Source: Metallyticus violacea (Eukaryota > Arthropoda > Insecta > Mantodea > Metallyticidae). From it: 64,000 bases of DNA. A program made the translations under genes and the position numbers. Positions 34,830 to 45,730 of this stretch are shown here, piece after piece. The notes beneath the pieces were generated by a model that ran no database searches, was not told where the DNA came from, and was given only the letters and a program-made list of their open reading frames with translations. The stretch spans positions 96,983,501 to 97,047,500 of the forward strand of contig CM060831.1 in NCBI GenBank assembly GCA_030762175.1, written 5' to 3'. The first letter of the stretch is position 1. Each line of letters opens with the position of its first letter.

Positions 34830-37005
34830 CGAGTTTTTCCTATCTATTATTATTTCCTATCTGCTTATGTGAAAAAAATTACATTTTATGTACATTAAAA
34901 TTATTTAGAAACGAACTTTTTGCTGTTGTAGGGTGATAACGTTGAATGTCTAATTTATCCTCGACAACAGTGTAGTCTTATTTATAAAATTTATCGCCAA
35001 GCAAAGTAAATTTTAATATTATGTTGGCATATTCTCAGATAATTTAAGTAAGCACTCAAAATCTAATAGTTATATTGTTGTAAATAATGATAATAATAAT
35101 AACAACAACAATAATAATAACATGGATAAGCTATGTCTATTGTGCAGAAAATCGGAAACAGAAAAAGTCATAAAATTAAATAATTTTAAAATTGAATTTT
35201 AATCAAATGGTTATATGTCATAACTAAACTGTCATATTCATTATGTGTGTGTCAGCATAAACTGGATTTACAGTCAATAAATTATTTAAAACTAAATTTG
35301 AATTAATAACAAAGCAACGTTAATTGAAATTGTACGACATTAATTAAAATTAGACCAAATGGGCTAAATATCATATTATCACATTGTTATTCTTAAATTA
35401 TTTTAATATTTCAGACCTATTCTTCAAAGTCATTATTTCAACTTAATCTTGTTTATATATGTTTTTACTTTAATTCTTTTTTTTTCTACTAACTTACATT
35501 ATTCCATAAATTTTATAATTTTTGCTATAGCAGGTACTTTAACATATACGAATATAGTTCATTTACAAACATTGCTTAAGAAACTTATTTACTCAATAAT
35601 TTGATAATATTTTTAAGATAAATCAAGTAATTGTTTATTTCTATTTCAAGAACTTTCCCATTCCCTCGCACACTATCCCCTTTTCGATATTCTTCAACAT
35701 CATCTACTGGATTGATATATCGTTTGCAATACATACCTTCATATTGCTTTATTGCTATCTCCTTAATACCCCTATGTTTTTTATTTTCTATTTGCGTTAT
35801 GTCCACGGTACGCATTAATTGTTACTATACTCATCTTAAACCCGTTAGTTAATTTTCTACACTTCCTGCATACCTTGCAAATGTTTATATTCCTCTCTGC
35901 TAATTTAAATTCCTTCATTTTCTGTAAAACGCACCATCGCGTCTACGTATTTCATTATCCCCCACCAGGTCTGTTCTGTATACGTTCTTCCACTATTTTC
36001 CAGAATCTCCAAATCGTGCGAACCGAACAATCTTAAAATGTAACCCCTAGGTTAGGTTCAAGTTTTATGAGTACCCCTATATTAACTGATATCTGCTTAC
36101 GTTAGGTTAGATGTTCCCTAAGTTTACTATAGCAAAACTGCCTTAAATGCACATTTGAGAGAGAGGCATGCGACGCAGGTCTTTTCGCATTATTTCAACT
36201 GCGCTGCGATCTTGCTGTTGGCAATGACTGTGACGTCACCACTCGAAAGACAATTTCCCTTCTTGCTGCCGCAATCTGCTATAAATTAAATCGAATTTTT
36301 TAGGGTTGCAATAGCTTCCGATGAGCTCACATCTTCTCCTGATGACTTCTTCTACCATTTTATGTGCTTTTTGCAATCTTCCGTTCACTTTTTGATACCA
36401 CTGGGGACCACGGGCGTTTTTCTATTTCCTTAAATGACGATTGAGCGACTCGTCTTTCTATTCAATTTAGGAATTTATCCTGTAGAAATTACAATGTAAA
36501 TCATACTTTTCAAAACACTGCCGTCTTAGTCTTTGTACTCAAGTTTTTTTTACAATTATTTATTTAATTAAGAATTAAAATCATTTGTATTACAAAAATC
36601 TTGCATATCATACATTAAAATATCCAATAAACTAAATGCATTTTCTAGCATTGTCATGCTATTCTTGCAAAATTACTCGATGGGCCATGAAAATAACTCC
36701 GAAAGATCGAGATATAATTACATTGTTGATAGTTCACTATAATGTATTACGTTGTTAGTTGAATAAATAAGAATTAGAGGAGGAAAAATCAAAATGTAAG
36801 AAAAATGAAATTTTCTACTGTTCAAATTTCTGGTAGAACTCTAGAATTTCATATTTAATGTGAAATATGAAACAAGAAAAAGGAGCAAAGAAAGGAGTAG
36901 GAAAAAGGAATTAAGGTAGTGGTGCAGGTGGAGAAGAAGGTGGTAGTGATGGTGATAGCGGCTGAATAGAAGTAGTTGGTTGTGTAGGTATAAAAGGAAA
37001 TATGG
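34830..37005. other. AT-rich DNA, no gene recognised
   Basis: Contains AAT/AAC repeats (35085-35122). A frame of 76 codons on minus (35585-35815) matches nothing I know. A palindromic TGACGTCA, the CREB/ATF-type site, lies at 36231-36238 in a GC-richer patch. Confidence 0.45.
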
Positions 37006-37008
37006 ATC

Positions 37009-37286
37009 GGCCGCCATAGGTGGCCGAGGTGGTTAAGGCGCGGACTCGTAAGGTCTGGGGTTCGAATCCCGCAGGACCGTCCTCCCTGAATGAGTTTTTT
37101 TTTTCAGGTTTTCCTCTGTTTCATAAATGGCAAATGTCGGGGAGGTACCTAGGCTTGGGCCTGGAACGTTTTCTTCCTTAAAAAAAATCCTTTCCCAATA
37201 TATCATTTCATTTCATGTATCATCAGTGTCCACCGCCTGTGGTGCCTCTGTAGTAAAAACGGGCGTAAAACACAATTTAAAAAAAA
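37009..37286 (+). mobile_element. SINE family B copy
   Basis: Head GCCGCCATAGGTGGCCGAGG, GTTAAGGCGCGGACTCG, a short deletion in the variable arm, and B box GGTTCGAATCC. The body is complete through CATAAATGGCAAATGTCGGG, TATCATTTCATTTCATGTAT, CACCGCCTGTGGTGCCTCTG and GGGCGTAAAACACAATTT. Confidence 0.88.
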
Positions 37287-37289
37287 GTA

Positions 37290-38140
37290 TGAATAAAAAG
37301 AATAGGATGGTGTTGAAGTGGTGTTAAAGGCACAATAAGAACAAGAATCTGAATGAAACAAAACGGAGTGCAATAAGAGAAGGAGGCAAAACAAAAGAAT
37401 GAACAAGAAAAAGAGGAGAAAAGGTTAGTGGTGGCGTTGGTGTTACTTCTGATTATAATGATGACAATGTTTGTGACAGTAGCATCTGCTAATCGTAGTG
37501 TAATGTGATATTCGTGTGACAGCGGAAGAGGAGGAGCAACAACCACTACAGAGACATCGCCGGATCAAACCGTACATGTTACAGACTATTATCATGAAGA
37601 CATTCTTGAACACACCATTTATTTACCTCTTACTGTAGTACAGACTTTTCTCTCCTACTGGAATATCATCATGGAATGCCACAAAGTGTATCTTAAAGAC
37701 GAGAATAGGACGCAAGAGATGACTCAAGAAAGCTTCTTACATAAGGACTTGCAAGAGATAAGAAGCCCCCCCAAATGGAAATTGTGAGTCACGGAAACGC
37801 CTTTGTTTACAGCAGAATACAATCTGCGGGCAGAAGCACATCGTTCAAGTGTACTTCCTTTCGATGCATGTAGCACAGAAGCACTGCGTATCAGACATCT
37901 CAGTATAGAAATACAGAAAAGGACATTAACAATTACTATGACTGACATGGCCACGCGTTAGACAACTTTTCATACGTTCAAAAGATTATTATAATATTGA
38001 GCGCTTGTTTACGTATTCAAAGAATTTGCTCTATTCACTTATATTACTATTTAAATTAAAATTATTTAGAAACAATTGACCATTTGCCATTTTCAATTAT
38101 GCGTTTCCAAATATTTACTACTAGAATTCTGAGATTTTAA
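37290..38140. other. AT-rich DNA, no gene recognised
   Basis: A-rich and GAA-rich near 37380-37420. Overlapping open frames (37277-37546 minus, 37724-37954 minus) match nothing I know. Confidence 0.45.
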
Positions 38141-38147
38141 AATTTAT

Positions 38148-38202
38148 CTTCCGCCTAAGGTGCCTAAGTAGTAAAAAAGGGCGTTAAGCACAATAAAAAA
38201 AT
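38148..38202 (+). mobile_element. SINE family B, tail fragment
   Basis: The last 55 or so bases of family B: CCGCCTAAGGTGCCTAAGTA, GTAAAAAAGGGCGTTAAGCA and CAATAAAAAAA. The rest is missing. Confidence 0.75.
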
Positions 38203-38327
38203 CTTGTTTATACAAATATTCAGTTATGAATGGTATGTTATATTAATATTAATGGAACTAACATTTACATTATGACTTGTCCACTAATTACATTTTGTTA
38301 TTCGGAATGAACAATTTCTTTCAGGAT

Positions 38328-38623
38328 TTTTTTTATTTGTTTTATTTACGGACGCTCTTTAACATCTGAAGTCATCAGCGTTCCATTCAAATCTGGGCGT
38401 GAAACGGCCGACAAATTTTGCTCAGAAGCCTATTTTTTCAGGCTTGAGGTTCTTTATCGTGCCTTAAATGTACGACACGGGACCCACAGCTTTACTTCCC
38501 TTCCGAAGGAAGTCACACTAGGCTTTTTACGCTCGAAAAAATCCTTTGGTCCTGGTCGGGGTCGAACCCGCGATCTTGGATTTAGGAGGCAAGAGTGGTT
38601 ATCACTACACCACTAGGACCGAC
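38328..38623 (-). mobile_element. SINE family A, full-length copy
   Basis: Minus-strand copy, complete from GTCGGTCCTAGTGGTGTAGT at the right (38623) through B box GGTTCGACCCC and the full body to GTTAAAGAGCGTCCGTAAAT and an AAACAAAT tail at the left. Flanks ATTTCTTTCAG (38315-38325) and ATTTACTTCAG (38624-38634) differ by two bases and are probably a worn target-site duplication. Confidence 0.92.
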
Positions 38624-38639
38624 ATTTACTTCAGTAAAA

Positions 38640-41600
38640 TACACCTCAGCGATATATATTTTGCCATTTAGTTAACTGAAATTGTATTCACATCAAGCTC
38701 CTGTAATAAGCTTCAAAATCCTTTGACATTATGTCAGGATAAAATTGCTTTATTTCAATTGAGAACCTTTGGTAGCACTGTGTAATGAAAAGTGGGCTTT
38801 GTAACAAAGCGTGGTATTATAAGGAATCGTAACATTAACAAGATATATTAGGAACATGCTATTGTATATGAGCACACTGTATATTCTAGTTAGTGAAACG
38901 TACTGTATAAACCCAAACAAAGTAAAACGTAGAAGTAATAAATATTAACGGTGACTTGTCTTGCCACTCACAGGTGATATGGCCTGAAAGGGTTCTCAGA
39001 GAAACACTTGCATTAAGAAAAAGCAATCCTCTTTTCCACTCACTTAAAATATTATGTCTACGTGTGCATGTTATAGATAAACAGAATTATTGTGCTGATG
39101 AAGTATTGTTTAGTTTTAAGCTTAACAAACCCAAACCATGAACCTCTTAGAACTTATGATGTCAGGACCTGGTGACTGTTGACCTCATGGTGGTGGGAAG
39201 TGTTTAACAATAATTCTTATGTCTATATTAGGTTATTATTACCCCTCCTTGGGCATTACAATTGTATAAAAGGTGCCTGAATTTATTCAGAGAGGGAGAG
39301 AAGCCTTGGTGCTTGCAGGATCCACGCCCAACTGTACAAGAAAACCCTTTAATAAATACTTTTACTTTTAACAGAGTTGGTTGAGTTATTAAGGTCTGGA
39401 AACACCTCGTCTTTCCTGGAGAAGTCGACCTAGCTTGAAGTGAAGCCTATTATCCCAATATAACATCCCTTCTCGTCTTAGCATCCGAGACTGAATAGGG
39501 AAATTGTAGCACCGCTTTGAACAGAAGAACATCACCAAGTCGGTAGACGGACATCACAGCTTGGACTTCGTTTAATAATATCCTGGTGGCATATCGGCAG
39601 GTGGTATTGAAATTGTTTGTGCTGATAAAATAATGGATACGGCTGATATAAAAACATGATTTTGCTTCCATAACACTGTAATCCAGTGCCAAACTCAATA
39701 ATAATTTAATTTAATGGTATTTTTCGTCCGTAAATAATGTATTTCAGTTGTCTTTTATTTTCTGCACATTAATACTGACCTCTTGTTAATTACGGCTACT
39801 TCAATTGCTGTTCCTAAATTAGAACTGTTTGTATGGTCATTGGTAATAAAGAACCTGATTGATATTTCCAGTCACTAATGGCTCACTATCACAGCACCAC
39901 TATCACCACCACCAAAACCATTATAAATAGGTACGCTGGACTGCTCGTGTTTTGTTTGAATGTAGCAGAGATTCCACTTTTCACGGACCCCTTTTCTTTA
40001 GAACAGAAAAACTGCAAACTCTGCATTAGGAATGACGTACATTGAGAGAAGAAAGAGAAATATATGCCTTGGAGAGAAAAGAACTAAGAGGATGCAAGGT
40101 ATATTGGAGCGGGGAAAGGGCGAGGGGAGAGAGGGGGCGGCTGGCTGTGCCACGCTCCTTTTGTTATCACCTGCCGCGTCAACGGCTTCTTGTTGTGTGC
40201 TATCTGTAGGCTCATTCACTCTCCTGCTGCTGTTGTAATTTGGTTTCATGCCCGCATGTCACTATGTAAAAAAGGAGATAGTGGTGCTTTCCTCCGGAGG
40301 GAAGTGTTAATGGAATAGCGAAGAATGGCAGGGAAGGAAGACAGAAAAACGAAGATGAATCGGGAACGGAAACGGTTCGATCGTAAGAGCATCCACCTCG
40401 TACGGTTCAATATGTGAGGTCGATAAACTGTAACGTGTGTACTTAACATAGCATTTGGAATCTTGCAGGGTCCCTTCTAATATCAGCCTAGGTTTTTGTA
40501 TTACTTTCCGATAATGTACAAAATAAAGTTTAAAGTACATTTTCACTTTAAAGAATCTTTTAGAATAATTTATTTATGCATCTCTAAATTCCCGTATGAA
40601 TAAGTCGTTCTGAGTTTTAATAGTATTTGGGGGAAATGGCGTTTTCTTTGGTAACAAGTATGCACAGCTGAAATTGGGTCGAAACCTTTGAACATTTAAA
40701 TTTTTGTTTTAAAACTGAAAGAAAATTAAAGCTGCCAACTTTTATAAAATAAATCGCTTTTTTCATATGAGAATGGTTTAAAAAGGGCATTATTGTAAAC
40801 GTTTTAAATTATATTTTTAAATATTGTAATTTCTTACATTTTCTCATTGTTTCAAATTTCTTCACAGTTTTAACGTCTAATAAGAAAAAATAGGCTCTAA
40901 GTTTTTCACAGAAACTTTGTATTACTCATTGCATACAATAACAATTTATCAGTTATGAAAAAAAATGTGATAATATGAAATGAAGATGTTATGTACCCAG
41001 CAAAATAACCCCTCAAAAAAAAAAAAAAAATAAAAAATAAAAAACTATACGGCAATTTATTTTCTCAATAACAAATTAATTAATGTATCAATATTTTTAT
41101 TTGATCAAATTATAAATGCTGCATCATGTGTAACATTTAGCTTATTGTATGCAATGCTTTCATTTTAAATCTTCCAGTCTGAACAACTATCTATTTAGCA
41201 TAAATTTAATTTTTAAAAAAACGCCAATTTGCACATTGAAGGGAATTACATAACCAATGTTGAATTACATTTTAGATTCCATTCCTTGAAACACAGGGAA
41301 TTTGGTAATACATTTATTTTCCAAAATTGTGTATACCCTATAAGAAAGACCAGAATATAAGCGGATTAGTGAATATTTCCGAAATAAGATGTACTTAATT
41401 TAATTTAACGCTTTTGGTTTATTTAATTAAATTTAACGCTTTTCATCCTAGAATTGACTTTTTTATTATTATGTTCAAATTAAAACAATAATTGCAACAA
41501 TTCAGATTTCCAGGTAATGATGGAAAGTAATATATATATGATAACAACTGAATATTCTTAAAATTTAAGTGTCAGTGTGTGGAGATGGATTTGAAATTTA

Positions 41601-42655
41601 AAAGTAAGGATTTACTTCAATTTATTATTTGATTGCTGTTTGAATTTGAACAGAATAAAAAATGTCAGTTTTAAGAGGAAAAATAATTTATTTTTGGTAA
41701 AATTACAATTATTAATGTTGCAGTAATTTAGACTATTTCGGAATTCGTGATTAATCCGCTTAGATTTCGTTATTTCTTGTATGCAAAACACCATTTGAAA
41801 CAATTTAATACAAAACAAAACACAATTATCACATTAAATGCTCAGTATTTTTAGCACATTACAAATTTAAAAAATACAAAAGATATGATAAGAATAACAT
41901 TCTCTTTAAAATTCAAGCATAATTTAGAAATGTCATTTGAAATTTTAAAGTGGGAGTAACTGAGATGAACGGATGAAACCTAAAATTAGATGTTAAACGT
42001 TCACCTCAATATTCTAAATTGAAATTTTTGTGTAAATAAAATTGATGTTAAATAATTAAATAGGTAGTTATTCAGATTTTCTGAAATGAAAGACTTGTCT
42101 AAAAACAAATAAAATTAATACTTTTAAAAAATGTTACTGATATTAACATGAAAAACAGATTATGTGTATAGTATATTAGAACAGCCTTAGGATACACATT
42201 TGAAGTAACTTGATAAATAATTTCAAGATTTATAAAGTTCACCCTTAAATTGGAGGAACTAGCTTAGCAAGAACAGCAACACACATCTTTTATTAAAGTC
42301 TTGTAGATATGATGGTATTGGTTCTTTTAAGTTAATGTTGGCAAAACTGAAATATCTCTACTGTTTATTATTCAGAAGCATAATGTGTGTAAGTATGGTA
42401 GTTACAGAAACGGTTAAAGTTTGACGTTCATAAATAAGATAAATAAAGGTAACGGAAAGCGAACTTATTAAATTTAACAAACAGCCATAAGAAACACAGG
42501 AAGAATGCAAGACAAGCATATGTAGATTGGGGAAATAAATACCAGGTGAATAGGTGAATAGGTGCATGCATTAAGGTTGAAAGATATATTTATATTATGG
42601 ATAAATTTTACACTATTTTTAAGCATTTCTAGCATTTAGTATATAGTCTTAGCCA
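38640..42655. other. AT-rich DNA, no gene recognised
   Basis: One LTR-like promoter segment (39154-39373) is listed separately. Around 40085-40260 the DNA is less AT-rich, with overlapping frames on both strands that match nothing I know. 40560-42655 is very AT-rich with only short frames. Confidence 0.5.
39154..39373 (+). promoter_or_regulatory. possible LTR-like promoter/terminator segment
   Basis: Within 90 bases there is a TATA box (TATAAAAGG, 39265-39273), an initiator-like TTCAG (39286-39290) and a polyadenylation signal AATAAA (39351-39356), followed by a short T/A-rich stretch to TTTAACA. This compact order is that of the U3-R-U5 region of an LTR retrotransposon, but I see no second copy, no inverted ends that I trust and no primer-binding site, so it may be an ordinary promoter or chance. 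Confidence 0.25.
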
Positions 42656-42660
42656 TATTT

Positions 42661-43310
42661 TGTAGGCTGTTGAAAAAGTTCATAGCGTTTTCGTCTGTCA
42701 TCACAGCACTGCGTTGTTAGGACATTGTTTATCGTTTGTCATCTGTCATTCGTTGTTTGGAGCGTTGTGCTTGTAAATACACTTTGAATTTTACGGATTG
42801 AAAGAAAGCTTACACCATTTGTGACTTAAAGAAGATATAGTGTCAAATAGAAAAAAAACAAAAAACAAACAAACAAACAAACTTCCAAATGTTCTTCTTT
42901 TTGAGTTTAATAAAGGCGCTAAGGTAGCGGAGACGACTCGAAACATTTGTATCGTCTACGGAGAGAATGCTATTTGAGAAAGCTTAGCAAGAAAATTGTT
43001 CTCTCGTTTCAAAGAGAGCCACTTTGACGTTCAAGAAGACTATCTTGAACCCTCTAGTCCATGATTATTTAGCCAGGCAACTCTAAAATTAACAGATGTG
43101 ATGAGTGGGATATTAGCTATCCACGGGCAAGGTTAAAAAATCCGGTGAATGGGGTACCCGCTTAAGTGAAAACAAAACCAGTGGGTGGCAATTCGTGCAG
43201 CTCAATAATATACACCATGGTGCAACAAAAAATCGATTATAACGTGAACAGCATTCACCATTCCTATCCCAGATTAGCGTTGGGAGAGACGCATAGTTAA
43301 TGGAGGAGTG
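42661..43310 (+). pseudogene. mariner remnant, N-terminal part
   Basis: The left end TAGGCTGTTGAAAAAGTTCA (42663) resembles mariner terminal repeats. The reading frame, badly broken, gives FEFNKGAKVAETTRNICIVY followed by GENAI, ARKLFSRFKESHFDVQ (about 42895-43040). This is the mariner helix-turn-helix that binds the repeats. Later VKKSGEWGTRLSENKT (near 43130-43180) matches the 'GVWVPHDLTE' region. An A/CAAA-rich tract (42851-42882) has grown near the start. The catalytic motifs are not recognisable and no right end is seen. Confidence 0.7.
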
Positions 43311-43319
43311 GCATAATTA

Positions 43320-44410
43320 ATTTCTGTATTCTATTCATCTCAAACATAAACTTTTTTCAGAGTCAAAAGTTCTGGATTCTTAAAGGATTCAGTTCTTAAA
43401 TTTGGTGGAAAGCTAAAGATGGTCATATTCCTTGCTTCCACGGCACACGCAAATATCAATTGTCATTGTAAATGTATCCATAATGATTTGTTTCGGACAC
43501 CTAGTGCTAGTACCAAATTTGATCAGATTTTAGGAATTGGTTAAGGATTACATGAACAGAAAATATAAGTCTTTGTTTTAAAATTGTGACTAAAACATTC
43601 AATTTTGTTCAAACTAAAATAAGCGTGCTAATATATTTTTTCCCAGCATTTAAGTAACTATCAATCGTCCAAATAAACGTCAGAGTTTGAATGTTTAATT
43701 TAGGAATTGATGCATTACAGATGCTAACAGAAATAAATAAACATTACAGAATTATGAGTAAAATGGAGAATGAATTCATAAGGCATGTTATCAATAAAAA
43801 TGCAGCTTTACAATACACTTCTGAAAAAGTTATGAGTTGGAAAAGTGCAACTATTTTAGGGAAGAGAAGTTACCACCAGTACAGGTAAATAGTACATAAA
43901 TGAACTGGGACAAACACCTTGAATTAACCTAAAAAGAATGTAAAATAGTGAGAATTATGTTTTTTAAAAAAATTGCTCTGAATTCAATTGCCTGGTATTG
44001 CACAATACACGAAACGGTGATTTCATTTGTTGTTCATATCAGAATGAAACGGGTAAAACACAATCGTCTGTTTTCTGGAGTAGTAGACGCCCATGGAAAA
44101 TAAACACATTATCCGCTAGGCAATATCACTATTTTCTAACAGATAAGAAATAGGAATGAGCTTAATCTGTCAGACTGGGGTGTTCTAAACCTGCCTACCT
44201 ATATAGTGGTTTATAGGAACAAAAATAGTGGTGTCATTTTTGAGCCATCTTGGGTAGCAGGAAGTTTGCTTTTGACATTTTGCTTTTTCACTTAAATGAT
44301 CTGAAATATTTGCAACAGGTTCTTCAGTAAATACTTCTGAATACACAAAATAAACAAAATGTGTGAAATGCATATTAAAATTGCTAATTAAATGTCGACA
44401 TTTTCAGTGA
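43320..44410. other. AT-rich DNA, no gene recognised
   Basis: Frames at 43691-43888 (plus, 65 codons) and 44185-44373 (minus, 62 codons) resemble nothing I know. Confidence 0.5.
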
Positions 44411-44579
44411 AATACCTTAGTATAGTGCGTAGTCCGCTGCAGAGTGGCATGGAGTACAGACGTAACAGTTGCCTGCGTTTCGTTTTGTGCTATTCGCTTT
44501 TTGTCAGTTTCTTCTTAGTTAAATTTTTTCTTCACATTTCCTTTGCGACACTTTCATAGTTGTCTAGCCAATTTTCATT

Positions 44580-45698
44580 ATGAACAAGATCACACGAGTA
44601 AACACTTTGAAAGCTGCCTTCGATAAAAGTAAGCCTCGGCCTACGCCATTAGATATACATCTCTGGTTGGATACCACCCTACGTATAGCCGAGGATCAAT
44701 TGGAAACACTTCAATTAATTGGTAAGCAAAATGCAGTATTTATCAAGTTACACAGTAGAGTGATTTTCAAACAGTTGTTAAATGTACATCAGGGCACATC
44801 TCCCTTTGTAACTGAAGACGGATCTATGACTTCCGTAACCATTAGTGATGCCAGTGCAGAATATACCCATGCCCGTATGTTTAATTTACCCCCGGAATTA
44901 TCAAATGATAAAATACGCCAAGCATTACAGGTATACGGCTCTGTAATTAAAATTGAAAATGAACATCGGTCTCTCGGCTATAAATATCGGGTGCAAAATG
45001 TAATTCGTTCAAATTGATTTGAAAAAACCTATTCCATTTAATTTGATGATTGCTGGTCACGAGGCTTACATTAGCTAAGCAGGGCAACCACCCACGTGTA
45101 ATACGTGTGGAGAAACCACTCATTTCCGTGATCATTATCCTTACAAGAAATTTACTTCAAAGATCCCACAAGTACCTCGTCCAACAGTAATGAGTAAACT
45201 ATTCTCTCAGGAAAATATTATTACTCCTCAGGAAACTTCTGCTTCCAGCCCCATTCAACCTGACCAGCAGGTAGACGCTCTCCCCCCTTCCGAGCTCTCT
45301 CAACAGCCTGCCGCTCCCTTGGAACCTATGAATCCGACCTTGCTGTTATCGCAACGGCATGACATGCCTCCCTTATCCCCACCTGCTAGTAACACTGACC
45401 AGGTACCTACTGCATAGGATCAAATGCAAAGAAACCAAAATTACGCGAAAGATCCCAATCTACGGCGACACCTTTGCATGACTTGGATGCTCTGACTTTA
45501 CTCAATAATAAACCAGCGATTTCATCCCGAGATCCGCGATTACAGGGTGACTTGTCTTCTAAACGTCATGTTAACAGTGACAAAGCTGGGAAATCTCTGC
45601 CGTTATGTGAAAGTCCTACTGAGCCTATGTCGGAGGGCACGCCTCATGCAACCTTGGAACTCCCGTTTGGAGAATACTTTCTTATTACTGTCCTCTAG
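44580..45698 (+). pseudogene. LINE ORF1 (nucleic-acid-binding protein), disabled
   Basis: Gag-like protein that would coat the element's RNA. It starts at 44580 with MNKITRVNTLKAAFDKSKPR. Near residues 95-130 is an RNA-binding-fold-like segment, ARMFNLPPELSNDKIRQALQ and VYGSVIKIENE. The first frame ends at 45017. One frame over, DLKKPIPFNLMIAGHEAYIS and a stop lead to a zinc knuckle, CNTCGETTHFRDHY, where the last Cys of the CCHC pattern is Tyr. A Pro/Gln-rich part follows (45190-45417), then a third frame, HDLDALTLLNNKPAISSRDP, ending at 45698. Thus at least two frameshifts, one internal stop and one lost zinc ligand in about 370 codons. Confidence 0.8.
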
Positions 45699-45730
45699 CT
45701 GTTTATTCTTTTAATTGTTCTTGGACTAAC

